Below are positions 24,238 to 32,083 of a stretch of DNA of 64,000 nucleotides, piece after piece. The position numbers and the translations under genes were made by a program. The notes under the pieces are model-generated. The model was not told where the DNA came from. It searched no databases and was given only the letters and a program-made list of their open reading frames with translations. This DNA is from Actinoplanes italicus. GTDB lineage: Bacteria; Actinomycetota; Actinomycetes; Mycobacteriales; Micromonosporaceae. How positions within the stretch are numbered: the first letter of the stretch is position 1; every line of letters starts with the position of its first letter. Where the stretch lies: NCBI RefSeq assembly GCF_003001815.1, contig NZ_PVMZ01000001.1, forward strand, positions 62,001-126,000. Direction: 5' to 3'.

Positions 24238-25898
24238 GCCACCCAGCCCCATCGGCGACCGCGCCGGTGGAATTCACCCACCGCCAGATCCTGACGGTCC
24301 TCGGCGGCCTGATGATGGGCATGTTCCTCGCCGCGCTGGATCAGACGATCATGGCGACCGCGACCCGGACCATCGCCGACGACCTGCAGGGCTTCGATCT
24401 GCAGGCCTGGGCCACCACGGCCTTCCTGATCACCTCGACGATCTCCACGCCGTTGTACGGCAAGCTGTCCGACATCTACGGCCGGCGCCCGTTCTTCCTG
24501 CTGGCCATCGGCATCTTCATCGTCGGCTCGTTCCTCTGCGGTCTCTCCGACAACATGTGGCAGCTCGCCGCATTCCGGGCCATCCAGGGCCTCGGCGCCG
24601 GCGGTCTGATGTCGCTGGCGCTTGCCATCATCGGTGACATCGTCCCGCCCCGCGAGCGCGCCAAGTACCAGGGCTTCTTCCTCGCCGTCTTCGGCACCGC
24701 GAGTGTCCTCGGCCCGATCCTGGGCGGCTTCTTCGCCGGCGCCGACACCATCCTCGGCACCGACGGCTGGCGCTGGGTGTTCTACCTCAACGTGCCGATC
24801 GGCCTGGCCGCCATGGCCGTCGTCGCCCGGGTGCTGCACCTGCCGCACCACCGCGTCGACCACCGCATCGACTGGCCCGGCGCGATCACCCTGATCCTCG
24901 CCCTCGTCCCGCTGCTGACCGTCGCCGAACAGGGGCGCGAGTGGGGCTGGGGCTCCGCCGAGTCGATCGCCTGCTACGTGATCGGCGGGATCGGCCTGAT
25001 CGGCTTCATCCTGGCCGAACGCGCCTACAAGGACGAGGCCCTGCTGCCACTGGCCCTGCTCGGCAAGCGCACCGTCGCGGTCGGCGTCACCGCCAGCACC
25101 ATCCTGGGCATGGCGATGTTCGGCGGCCTGATGACGGTCCCGCTGTACCTGCAGATCGTGAAGGGCTCCTCGGCCACCCTGGCCGGCCTGCAGATGATCC
25201 CGTTCGTGGTCGGCATCATGGCCGGCTCGATCATCTCCGGTCAGCTCATCTCCCGTACCGGCCGGTATCGGATCTTCCCGATCGTCGGCAGCGTCTTCAT
25301 GGTCACCGCGCTCTACCTGTTCTCGCTGATCGGCGCGGACACCCCGCTCTGGCGGACCATGCTGGTCATGGTGCTGATGGGTCTCGGCCTGGGCAGCAAC
25401 ATGCAGCCGATGATCACGGCGGTGCAGAACGCGGTCTCGCCCCGGGAGATCGGCACCGCCACGGGCGCGGTCACGTTCTTCCGGTCGATGGGCGGCACCC
25501 TCGGCACCGCGGTCTTCCTGTCGGTGCTGTTCAACGTGCTTCCCGGCAACATCAGGGACGCGTACGCCGAGGCGCAGCCGACTCCCGCGTTCCAGCAGGC
25601 GATCGCCGCCGACCCGTCACAGAGCGAGACCCTGAAGGTCGCGATGAGCGGCGCCGGGCTCAGCGACACGTCGTTCCTCAGCAAGCTCGCCGACCCGATC
25701 TCACACCCGTTCAAGGTCGGCTTCGCCGAGAGCGTGCACGTGGTGTACCTGATCGCGTTCTTCGTGATGATCCTCGGCCTCATCGTGGTCTTCTTCCTAC
25801 CGGAACTGCCACTCTCCCAGCGCTCGGCACAGCAGGCCCGCGCCGAGGCCGCGCAGGAGGAGGCAGGGGTCAAGGCAGGCGGCGAGGGCACCGCTTAG
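24234..25898 (+). CDS. DHA2-family (EmrB/QacA) multidrug MFS transporter
   Basis: 554 residues with 14 predicted membrane helices, the DHA2 layout. Motif D1 is LDQTIMATATRTIADDL in helix 1, motif A GKLSDIYGRRPFF in loop 2-3, and motif C in helix 5 around FGTASVLGPILGGFFAG. A large extracytoplasmic loop lies before the last helix (about 445-500). It is a proton-driven exporter of hydrophobic or cationic drugs, or of a self-made metabolite. Co-transcribed with marR by a four-base overlap. Confidence 0.95.
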   Translation: MSHPAPSATAPVEFTHRQILTVLGGLMMGMFLAALDQTIMATATRTIADDLQGFDLQAWATTAFLITSTISTPLYGKLSDIYGRRPFFLLAIGIFIVGSFLCGLSDNMWQLAAFRAIQGLGAGGLMSLALAIIGDIVPPRERAKYQGFFLAVFGTASVLGPILGGFFAGADTILGTDGWRWVFYLNVPIGLAAMAVVARVLHLPHHRVDHRIDWPGAITLILALVPLLTVAEQGREWGWGSAESIACYVIGGIGLIGFILAERAYKDEALLPLALLGKRTVAVGVTASTILGMAMFGGLMTVPLYLQIVKGSSATLAGLQMIPFVVGIMAGSIISGQLISRTGRYRIFPIVGSVFMVTALYLFSLIGADTPLWRTMLVMVLMGLGLGSNMQPMITAVQNAVSPREIGTATGAVTFFRSMGGTLGTAVFLSVLFNVLPGNIRDAYAEAQPTPAFQQAIAADPSQSETLKVAMSGAGLSDTSFLSKLADPISHPFKVGFAESVHVVYLIAFFVMILGLIVVFFLPELPLSQRSAQQARAEAAQEEAGVKAGGEGTA

Positions 25899-25988
25899 AT
25901 CTTCAGGCGGGGGTACGGCCGAAGCGTCCCGTCCGTGCCCCCGGCCTCGTCACGTCCCGTTCCCAGAAACGGGCAGTAGCGTGGCCGC

Positions 25989-26297
25989 ATGGCTGTTGTG
26001 AAGATCAACGCGATCGAGGTCCCCGAAGGCGCCGGCCCCGAACTGGAGAAGCGGTTCGCGGCCCGGCACGGCGCGGTCGAGAACTCCCCCGGGTTCCTCG
26101 GCTTCGAGCTGCTGCGCCCGGTGGCCGGCGAGACCCGCTACTTCGTGTACACGCGCTGGGAGACCGAGGAGGACTTCCAGAACTGGGCCGGCGGGAGCGC
26201 TCGTGAGGCCCACGCCGGCGAGCGCGCGAAGCCGGTCGCCAGCGGCGCCAGCCTGCTGGAGTTCGAGGTGGTCCAGCAGGTCGAGAAGCAGGCCTGA
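25989..26297 (+). CDS. mhuD: MhuD-type heme-degrading monooxygenase
   Basis: 102 residues, an ABM-fold (ferredoxin-like dimeric) heme oxygenase. It follows the mycobacterial MhuD pattern from the first residue (AVVKINAIEVPEGAGPELEK, then ENSPGFLGFELLRP). The residues known to matter in MhuD are at the same positions: Asn7, Arg26, Trp66 and heme-ligand His75. MhuD opens heme to mycobilins and frees iron without releasing CO. The gene is monocistronic, preceded by the DHA2 pump and followed by a stem-loop. No heme-uptake genes adjoin it. Confidence 0.88.
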   Translation: MAVVKINAIEVPEGAGPELEKRFAARHGAVENSPGFLGFELLRPVAGETRYFVYTRWETEEDFQNWAGGSAREAHAGERAKPVASGASLLEFEVVQQVEKQA

Positions 26298-26305
26298 ACC
26301 CGCCG

Positions 26306-26366
26306 GCCGTACCTCGGGCAGGTGATCGCCGTCGCGGAACGGCCTGCAACCGGTCTGAGGTACGGC
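26306..26366. terminator. Convergent stem-loop after mhuD
   Basis: Arms GCCGTACCTC (26306-26315) and GAGGTACGGC (26357-26366) are perfectly complementary, with weaker internal pairing in the 41-base loop (CAGG with CCTG). It lies between the mhuD stop (26297) and the stop of the convergent GAF-ANTAR gene (26375). Confidence 0.65.
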
Positions 26367-26374
26367 AGGACGGC

Positions 26375-27196
26375 CTATCCGGCGTTACGGGCCGCGGCGG
26401 CCACCAGGCGTTCGGCCACGGCGGCCTGGGGCAGACCCAGGCGCTGGGCGCTCTCGTGGAGGATCGCGTACGCCTCCTGGACGCCGCAGCCCCGCTGGGC
26501 GATGATCACGCCGGCCGCACGGTCCACCTCGGCGCCCTCGGTCAGCGCCTCCCGGCGGTGCAGCTCGCCGAGCAGCACCTCGGCCTGGCCGGCCATCGCC
26601 ATCACGGTCACCAGCACCTCGGGGCCCACCTCGCCCGCGCGGTCCAGGTAGACGCTGACCGCGCCGACCGCGGTGCGCCGGACGTCCATCGGAACGGCGG
26701 CGACCGCCCGCAGGCCGTCCGAGCGGGCCGCCTCGCACAGCTCCGGCCAGCGGTCGTCACCGGTGAGGTCGCCGGAGGTCACCACGGCACGCGTGCGGGC
26801 CGCCTCCAGACCCGGGCCGGCGCTTCCGGCGTACTGCAGATGGTCGAAGGTCTCCCCCGCCGTGCCGGACCCGGCAGAGGTGAGCGGACCGCCCTCGCCG
26901 ATCAGGACGACCGCGCAGCGGGCGACACCGGGCAGTGTGGCGGTCACGAAGGCGGCGAGCCGGTCGAGGGCCTGGTTGAGGGAATCCGCCGACAGCAACC
27001 GGACGGTGAGCTCGTGCAGCAGCCCGGCGAGCTCCACCGGGTGTGGCCCACCCGTCGCGGGTACGGCCGAATGCCGCGCCTTCGCACTGCCGGGGCGACG
27101 CGACGGGGTGAGCGGAGGCGTGCCGTTCTTGGGGGTGCGCCGGGTCAGCCGGGCGCCACGCTGCGCGGCCGGGACACGACGTTTCGGGGCAGACAC
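26375..27196 (-). CDS. GAF and ANTAR domain RNA-binding regulator
   Basis: 273 residues. The first 50 are basic and disordered (MSAPKRRVPAAQRGARLTRR). A GAF domain follows (about 55-200, ARCAVVLIGEGGPL through VGAVSVYLDR), then a three-helix ANTAR domain (about 205-265, LTEGAEVDRAAGVIIAQRGCGVQEAYAILHESAQR). ANTAR domains bind RNA with paired hairpins and prevent termination. The GAF domain presumably senses a small ligand or redox state. GTG start at 27196. No terminator-antiterminator pair in the two-hexaloop format was identified in the window. Confidence 0.9.
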   Translation of the reverse strand: MSAPKRRVPAAQRGARLTRRTPKNGTPPLTPSRRPGSAKARHSAVPATGGPHPVELAGLLHELTVRLLSADSLNQALDRLAAFVTATLPGVARCAVVLIGEGGPLTSAGSGTAGETFDHLQYAGSAGPGLEAARTRAVVTSGDLTGDDRWPELCEAARSDGLRAVAAVPMDVRRTAVGAVSVYLDRAGEVGPEVLVTVMAMAGQAEVLLGELHRREALTEGAEVDRAAGVIIAQRGCGVQEAYAILHESAQRLGLPQAAVAERLVAAAARNAG

Positions 27197-27561
27197 TCGA
27201 CGGATATTGCCACGTCTATCCGCAATCGCGCGCGACGAGGTGCCCCTAACGGGGGGTGTTGCCGCTTTAAACCCGTCTCGTCGGAGTTGCGGTGCCCGGA
27301 AGACGGAACCGGAGAGTATTGCGCCGCCCCTCGGTTGCCCGAGAGGCGGCGCGAATGCCGGTGTGCAGGTCGCCTCGCGGCGAGTGGCTCAACACGGCTC
27401 CAGCCGAACGGTATTCCGTGCAGGCGATGGGTGAGGCCCGGGGACACTGGGCACACCGGCATCCGTACACAACCGTCGGCTCGGGCACCTGATTCCATGA
27501 GCTTCTGTGACCTGAATCACTCTCGCCCGGTCGCCGGCCCTACTTTCGATACAGGCCCCAG
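27197..27561. other. Intergenic region of 365 bp with a strong hairpin
   Basis: Lies upstream of the GAF-ANTAR gene and downstream of the DUF1360 gene, both on the minus strand. No reading frame with credible codon bias. GC content drops locally (for example around 27265-27280 and 27480-27550). The notable element is the stem-loop at 27321-27352. The promoter of the GAF-ANTAR gene must be in the part nearest 27197. Confidence 0.55.
27321..27352 (-). terminator. Stable stem-loop upstream of GAF-ANTAR gene
   Basis: GCGCCGCC (27321-27328) pairs with GGCGGCGC (27345-27352), and CTCGG (27330-27334) with CCGAG (27339-27343). One C-A mismatch separates the two helices, and the apical loop is four bases. 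Either a terminator for the DUF1360/DUF6158 transcript or part of the GAF-ANTAR leader. Confidence 0.5.
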
Positions 27562-28068
27562 CTAGCCCTCGGCCTTCCGCTTGGCGATCGAGTAGGCCAG
27601 CTGCAGGAAGTCCGAGGCCGCCGTGGCGGTCAGGCCGGTAGCGACCAGGCGGGTCAGCCGGGGCGCCAGCACCAGGCCGCCGGTCAGCCCGGTGGCCACC
27701 CAGACCGCCAGGCAGAACGGGCAGGTGACGAGCTCGCCGATGCCGTGCCGGATGGAACTGCCCTCGTCGCGGACCTCCTCGTGGAGCTCGGCGGCCCCGG
27801 CCGGCTCGGTGTACCGGGTGAACGGAGCACGCAGCGGGCTGGTCACGGCCTCCTTGGCGACCAGCCGGCTGAGCTTGTGCGTGGCGATCGACAACAACGC
27901 CACATCCGTCATGGCGGGACGTTCCGGCACCGGCCGGCCGCTGAGCTTCACGGCCGCCGCCAGCGCGCCGGCCATCGCCCCGAACGCGCCCATCGCGACC
28001 ACGTAGCCGTCGAGGGGCCGGTGCTCGTGCGGTGCGTACGCCCTGGCCAATCGGGAGAGCAGCGCCAT
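27562..28068 (-). CDS. DUF1360 membrane protein
   Basis: 168 residues with about four hydrophobic segments. The family hallmark is the GELVTCPFCLAVWVATGL segment with a CxxC pair in the membrane region. Another conserved feature is ALLSIATHKLSRLVAKEAVTSPLRAPFTRY in the middle. DUF1360 proteins occur in spore formers and actinobacteria (related to B. subtilis YjcL-type sporulation proteins); the function is not established. The start ATG shares one base with the stop of the preceding DUF6158-like gene (TGATG), so the two are translationally coupled. Confidence 0.85.
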   Translation of the reverse strand: MALLSRLARAYAPHEHRPLDGYVVAMGAFGAMAGALAAAVKLSGRPVPERPAMTDVALLSIATHKLSRLVAKEAVTSPLRAPFTRYTEPAGAAELHEEVRDEGSSIRHGIGELVTCPFCLAVWVATGLTGGLVLAPRLTRLVATGLTATAASDFLQLAYSIAKRKAEG

Positions 28069-28316
28069 CAGAAGGCCTGCGTGAGCCGCTCCGGGTCGAC
28101 CTCGCGTCCCGGGTTGCGTGCCATGTACTCGGTCTCCAGCTCCGCGGTGCGCTTGAAGTGGTTCTCGAGGGCCGCGTCCGGCCCGTGCCGCAGCGTGTGC
28201 AGCCGGGTCCGGTAGAGACTCGCCAGCTCCCGGAAGAGATCGTCGTCAGTCAGACCCGCAGGGTCGATCCCGGTGTCGAAGATCGCCGCTGCGCCGTACT
28301 CGAACCGCGTACTCAT
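28068..28316 (-). CDS. DUF6158-like small protein, 82 aa
   Basis: Soluble acidic protein from ATG 28316 (MSTRFEYGAAAIFDTG). The core LFRELASLYRTRLHTLRHGPDAALENHFKRTAELETEYMAR is helical and conserved in many actinobacteria, as I recall the DUF6158 family. It ends GREVDPERLTQAF. Function unknown. It is always seen beside small membrane proteins in my memory of such loci; here it precedes and overlaps DUF1360 by one base. Divergent from the two small membrane genes to the right. Confidence 0.75.
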   Translation of the reverse strand: MSTRFEYGAAAIFDTGIDPAGLTDDDLFRELASLYRTRLHTLRHGPDAALENHFKRTAELETEYMARNPGREVDPERLTQAF

Positions 28317-28407
28317 CGTGGTGCGCCTCCGTTCACTGCCGGAATAGCCCGGTCGGCAGTGATTCCCCCAGGAGGCACGCGTCAAACCCGCCGGTACGCT
28401 CGGGGGC

Positions 28408-28836
28408 ATGAAAGGGCTGTGGACTCCGGCGTGGATGGGCCGGCATCTCCTGGCGCTGGTGCTGACCGCGGGCTGTTTCGTGCTGGGCTGGTGGCAGTTC
28501 AGCCGTGCCGCGGACGGCAACTCGATCAGCTGGGGCTACATGTTCCAGTGGCCGGTCTTCGGCGGCTTCGTCGTCTTCATCTGGTGGCGCGAGGTCCAGC
28601 TGGCCCGCCGCCGGGCCGCCGGTGAGCCGGTGACCGAGCCGGAGCAGCCCGCACCGTCCGCCCCGGCCCCGCCGGACGCGCCGGTCGCCCTGGGCCGGCC
28701 GGTCCGCGTCGCGGTCCGGTCCGCCGCCGGCGCGACGCCCGACCCGGAGCTGGACGCCTACAACGACTATCTGGCATGGCTCGCCGCCAACCCCGGCGCG
28801 CGTCCCGCCGATTACGCCCGCCGCACCGTCAGATGA
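28408..28836 (+). CDS. Two-helix membrane protein, 142 aa
   Basis: Two membrane helices at about 12-30 ([18 protein letters not shown]) and 42-62 ([17 protein letters not shown]), then a cytoplasmic tail rich in Pro/Ala/Glu ending [17 protein letters not shown]. The tail contains [18 protein letters not shown], a short conserved-looking segment. I recognise it as the conserved actinobacterial membrane protein usually paired with DUF3817, which is indeed encoded 26 bp downstream. Function unknown. Confidence 0.75.
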   Translation: MKGLWTPAWMGRHLLALVLTAGCFVLGWWQFSRAADGNSISWGYMFQWPVFGGFVVFIWWREVQLARRRAAGEPVTEPEQPAPSAPAPPDAPVALGRPVRVAVRSAAGATPDPELDAYNDYLAWLAANPGARPADYARRTVR

Positions 28837-28862
28837 AGCAGAGAGTCTAGGAGTCACCCGCC

Positions 28863-29180
28863 GTGCAGGGAGCCCTCACCCGCTACCGGATCATCGCCTG
28901 GATCGTCGGCATGGTCCTGCTCGCCCTCACCCTCGGCATGGTGCTGAAATACGGCCCGACCAAGGATGCGACCCTGGTCGAGACCGTGGGCTTCTTCCAC
29001 GGATTCCTGTACATGGTCTACCTGATCGCCACCTTCGACCTGTCACGCCGCGTGCCGTGGCCGTTCAAGCGGATGGTCCTCGTCATGCTGGCCGGCACGG
29101 TGCCATTCCTGTCGTTCTGGGCGGAGCGGCACGTGACCCGTCACTGGGTGCCGGAGCCCGCCCCGGCACTGAGCGAATAG
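28863..29180 (+). CDS. DUF3817 membrane protein
   Basis: 105 residues from GTG 28863 with three membrane helices (about 10-28, 40-60 and 72-92). Family features are the segment VETVGFFHGFLYMVYLIATFDLSRR and the C-terminal WAERHVTRHW. DUF3817 proteins are widespread actinobacterial integral membrane proteins of unknown role, often encoded beside a two-helix partner as here. Probably an operon with the preceding gene. Confidence 0.85.
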   Translation: MQGALTRYRIIAWIVGMVLLALTLGMVLKYGPTKDATLVETVGFFHGFLYMVYLIATFDLSRRVPWPFKRMVLVMLAGTVPFLSFWAERHVTRHWVPEPAPALSE

Positions 29181-29359
29181 TCCGTTTGCCGCATCGAATT
29201 CACGCTCAGCGGCGAACAAATAACAGCCCGTTATCGGGACTATTCCCGCAAGCCCGACTATTGGTGAAAATCACTCGGCCAGGCCTTGATTTCTTTTCTT
29301 CCGCCGATAGGTTAATGCGGTTGGTCCGGTCCGCAGCCACAAACCCTCCGGTGGCGCCG
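29181..29359. other. Promoter-bearing leader of the NlpC/P60 gene
   Basis: About 180 bp of locally AT-richer sequence between DUF3817 and the riboswitch. Short inverted repeats are present (for example ACAGCCCGTTATCGGG). A TTGATT (29287-29292) and TAGGTT (29308-29313) pair with a 15-base spacer could be a promoter for the leader RNA, but the spacing is short. No coding potential seen. Confidence 0.4.
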
Positions 29360-29495
29360 GCCAACGCCGCCGAATCACGCGTGGCGATCGAGTGCCCACC
29401 CCCAGGGGCGCCGGCCGCCGCGAGCCGGACCGGAACACCCGCGGACAGGGCCTCTCTTCCAGCCCTGAAGCCTCCGCCGGCCCGGTAGGCGGCCA
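29360..29495 (+). ncRNA. Probable ydaO/yuaA-type cyclic di-AMP riboswitch
   Basis: In the 5' leader of an NlpC/P60 hydrolase, the classic actinobacterial setting for this riboswitch. The 3' half follows the ydaO pattern closely: a small hairpin AGGGC...GCCCT (29443-29466 region), then GAAGCC, and a closing CCCGGTAGGCGG. The last GGCGG (29488-29492) can pair with CCGCC (29367-29371), immediately followed by GAATC, as in the consensus P1. The central GGGGGA/GGGGUGA elements are less clear here (CACCCCCAGGGGCG). Binding of c-di-AMP would be expected to turn the downstream hydrolase off. Covariance-model confirmation is lacking. Confidence 0.62.
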
Positions 29496-29518
29496 AGCGG
29501 AAGAAAGGCCCCTGACCA

Positions 29519-30481
29519 GTGCCACACCCCCGAACCCGGTTCCGGGCGCTCGTGGTCGCGCTGACGGCGTTCGTGATCACGACGTCGGGAGCGACGGCCG
29601 CGCACGCGGCTCCGTCCGCGAGCGAGCTCAAGAAGAAGATCGACGCGGCCTCGGAAAAGCTCGAGGACGTGACCGAGGACTACAACAAGCTGCGCCTCGA
29701 CCTGAAGAACACCAAGGCCGAAGCCGTCAAGCTGGAGTCGTCGCTCAAGCCGGCCCAGGACGCGCTCGCGACCGCCACGGCCAAGGTGCAGACCATCGCC
29801 ACCACCAGCTACATGCAGGGCCGGACCGGCGCGATGACCGTGCTGGTGAGCGGTGACACGGACACCATGCTGGAGCGCCTCGCGGTGCTGGACCAGATCG
29901 CCAAGTCCAACCAGCAGGACATCAAGACGTTCACCGAGACCACCACGACGTTCGCCGAGCGCAAGGCGGCCCTCAAGCAGACCCAGGACAAGCAGACCAC
30001 CCAGGTCGGCGAGCTGGCGAAGCGCAAGAAGAGCATCGAGACGGACCTCGAGAAGCTGTACGACATGCGCGAGGCCGCGTATGGCAGCTCCACCGAGGAC
30101 ACCGGCTCGTACACCGGCAAGATCCCCGACATCCCCGGATCGGCCGGCACCGCGGTCACGTTCGCGTTCAACCAGATCGGCAAGCCGTACGGCTTCGGCG
30201 ACGCGGGACCGAACTCGTACGACTGCTCAGGTCTGACCTCGGCGGCCTGGGCGAAGGCGGGCAAGTCCCTGCCGCACAACGCCGCCGCCCAGTACCGGGC
30301 CACCGCAAGGATCAGCAAGGCCGATCTGCAGCCGGGTGACCTGGTGTTCTACCGGAACAACCAGCACGTCGCGATCTATGTGGGCGGCGGCAAGATCATC
30401 GACGCCCCGTCAGCCGGCCGGGACGTGCTCCATCGCACGATCGCCATCATGACCCCGAACGGCTACGGCCGGGTCAAGTAA
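29519..30481 (+). CDS. Secreted NlpC/P60 peptidoglycan endopeptidase (RipA-like)
   Basis: 320 residues. Signal peptide (about 1-31, ending AHAAPS), then a long coiled-coil (about 32-185) with heptad-rich segments such as KIDAASEKLEDVTEDYNKLR. The C-terminal NlpC/P60 domain (about 205-320) has catalytic Cys236 in YDCSGLTSAAW and the His in NNQHVAIYVGGG. It cleaves the D-Glu to diamino-acid bond in the peptide stem during cell separation or germination; the coiled coil usually regulates or localises the catalytic domain. GTG start at 29519 with GAAAGG upstream. Controlled by the probable riboswitch in its leader, and followed by a strong terminator. Confidence 0.93.
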   Translation: MPHPRTRFRALVVALTAFVITTSGATAAHAAPSASELKKKIDAASEKLEDVTEDYNKLRLDLKNTKAEAVKLESSLKPAQDALATATAKVQTIATTSYMQGRTGAMTVLVSGDTDTMLERLAVLDQIAKSNQQDIKTFTETTTTFAERKAALKQTQDKQTTQVGELAKRKKSIETDLEKLYDMREAAYGSSTEDTGSYTGKIPDIPGSAGTAVTFAFNQIGKPYGFGDAGPNSYDCSGLTSAAWAKAGKSLPHNAAAQYRATARISKADLQPGDLVFYRNNQHVAIYVGGGKIIDAPSAGRDVLHRTIAIMTPNGYGRVK

Positions 30482-30496
30482 TACCGCGTACGCGAA

Positions 30497-30532
30497 AAGG
30501 CCGGTACCCCCTCGAGAGGGGGCACCGGCCTT
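30497..30532. terminator. Strong convergent terminator
   Basis: AAGGCCGGT plus CCCCCTC pairs with GAGGGGG plus ACCGGCCTT, a stem of 16 bp with one internal A/C mismatch (30497-30532). It lies between the NlpC/P60 stop (30481) and the stop of the convergent sigma-factor gene (30555). Confidence 0.92.
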
Positions 30533-30554
30533 GATCGTTTCAGTTACCCGCTGG

Positions 30555-31556
30555 TCAGGCGGCGGCGAGGCCCTCAGCCCGGGCCAGCTCGCGGAGCCGG
30601 CCGAGCGCCTGGATCTCCAGCTGACGGATCCGCTCCCGGCTGAGCGAGAAGCGGGACGCCACCTCGGTCAGGGAGTGCTCGCGGCCATCCTCCAGGCCGT
30701 ACCGCGCCCGCATGATGCCGGCCGACCGGTCGTCCAGGTGGTTGAGCAGGCCCTCGATGCGCTGCCGCTCCAGCGCGTTGAGCACGATCTCCTCGGGGCT
30801 CGGCGCGTCGCTGTCGGCGACCAGGTCTCCGAGGTTGGTGTCGCCGTCGTCACCGACCGGGGTGTCCAGCGAGACGGTGTCCTGAGCCCAGCGGGTGAGC
30901 TCGTTGACCCGCTCGACGGTCACGCCGAGGGCGGCCGCGATCTGGTCGGGCTCCGGGTCGGCGCCCAGCTCGCGGACCAGCTGCCGGGTGACGTTACGCA
31001 TCCGGTTGACGTCCTCGACCAGGTGGACGGGGAGCCGGACGGTGCGCTCCTGCTGGGCGATGGCCCGGCTGATCGCCTGGCGCACCCACCAGGTGGCATA
31101 GGTGGAGAACTTGTAACCGCGCTCGTAGTCGAACTTCTCGACCGCGCGGACCAGGCCGGTGTTGCCCTCCTGGATCAGGTCCAGCATCGGCATGCCGGAC
31201 CGCACGTAGCGGCGTGCGATGGACACGACCAGACGAAGGTTGGCCCGGATGAACAGGTCCTTCGCCTTCTGGCCCTCGGCGACCAGACGCTCCAGTTCCT
31301 CCCGGCTGACGCCGCGGCGCTCCTCGCCCGTCTCGAGCAGGTGCTCGGCGTAGAGGCCCGCCTCGATTGCCTTGGAGAGCTCAACCTCCCGCGCGGCGTC
31401 CAACAACGGCGTCCGGGAGATCTCGTGCAGGTAGACTCCGACGAGGTCGCGCTCTTCGGCGACCTGGTCGGTACGCATCACGGTGTTCTTCTCCACGTTG
31501 CCCACGGTCCCCTCATTGCCGTCACTAACCCTGTTACGGGCATTACCTGCGTCCAT
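30555..31556 (-). CDS. Group 2 RNA polymerase sigma factor (SigB/Hrd type)
   Basis: 333 residues. Regions 1.2 to 4.2 are complete: region 1.2 VGVYLHEISRTPLLDAAREVELS, region 2.3-2.4 YKFSTYATWWVRQAISRAIA, region 3 VHLVEDVNRMRNVTRQL, and region 4.2 HSLTEVASRFSLSRERIRQLE. It lacks the long acidic region 1.1 of the primary sigma factor, so it is a non-essential group 2 factor for stress or development. Start chosen at ATG 31556 (MDAGNARNR) with GGGAGAGG upstream; an in-frame upstream extension is unlikely. It stands alone, with an unusually long 5' region. Confidence 0.93.
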   Translation of the reverse strand: MDAGNARNRVSDGNEGTVGNVEKNTVMRTDQVAEERDLVGVYLHEISRTPLLDAAREVELSKAIEAGLYAEHLLETGEERRGVSREELERLVAEGQKAKDLFIRANLRLVVSIARRYVRSGMPMLDLIQEGNTGLVRAVEKFDYERGYKFSTYATWWVRQAISRAIAQQERTVRLPVHLVEDVNRMRNVTRQLVRELGADPEPDQIAAALGVTVERVNELTRWAQDTVSLDTPVGDDGDTNLGDLVADSDAPSPEEIVLNALERQRIEGLLNHLDDRSAGIMRARYGLEDGREHSLTEVASRFSLSRERIRQLEIQALGRLRELARAEGLAAA

Positions 31557-32083
31557 CAGCCCTCTCCCGTAACGTCCGCAGCTCGTGCATTGCGGTTGCT
31601 GACATCTACACAACAAATTGCTGGCCGCGCTGATTCCGGCTGGTGGATCGAAGTTGTCACGAATGCCTGGGTGTCACCTGAGAGCCCAGTGCGCGGTAGC
31701 TGAATATGGCATCGTCGCGATCGTCGTGCAGACGATCGGATACCCTCTACGCGCTTCATAACACCATCGGCCTCTCATCGTCACAGCGACGGGCATCACC
31801 CTGAGCTACGCGATACTCGTCACCCCCGAGTACGTGTTCCGCGCTCCTGGGGTTCATGTGCAGCATCGGCCGGACTTCGAGGAGCCTGAAACAAACGCCT
31901 CCGGGAAAGATCGGCGAGCCCGGAGACCGAACGGGACCATCGGTCACAATGCGCCACGCCGCGCCACACTTCACTCGCCCGCACGGGTGACGCTGGGCAA
32001 GCCCGGAACATTCCCAGGTGACGACCAGTGGCGACGGTTAAGTGAGGAAGAGCACATCCACGACGGTGTGACAAGCTGCTCCC
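31557..32083. other. Long intergenic region (527 bp) between sigma factor and SDR genes
   Basis: Divergent region with several lower-GC patches (around 31590-31640, 31670-31770). It holds a perfect 8 bp inverted repeat CGATCGTC/GACGATCG (31718-31738). Short open frames occur on both strands but lack start sites and normal codon bias; I regard them as chance. It probably carries the regulated promoter(s) of the sigma factor and a promoter for the SDR gene. Confidence 0.55.
31718..31738. promoter_or_regulatory. Inverted repeat upstream of the sigma-factor gene
   Basis: CGATCGTC (31718-31725), GTGCA spacer, GACGATCG (31731-31738). It lies 160 bp upstream of the sigma-factor start within an AT-richer patch. 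A dimeric regulator's operator is the likeliest meaning; a small transcript's terminator is the alternative. Confidence 0.4.

Noticed and set aside
23764..26297. MarR, pump and heme oxygenase as one operon
   Set aside because: A 90 bp gap separates the pump from mhuD, and mhuD has its own position relative to a terminator; I treat it as a separate unit.
31756..31974. 72-codon minus-strand frame in the long intergenic region
   Set aside because: No ribosome site, mixed codon bias and no recognisable protein features.
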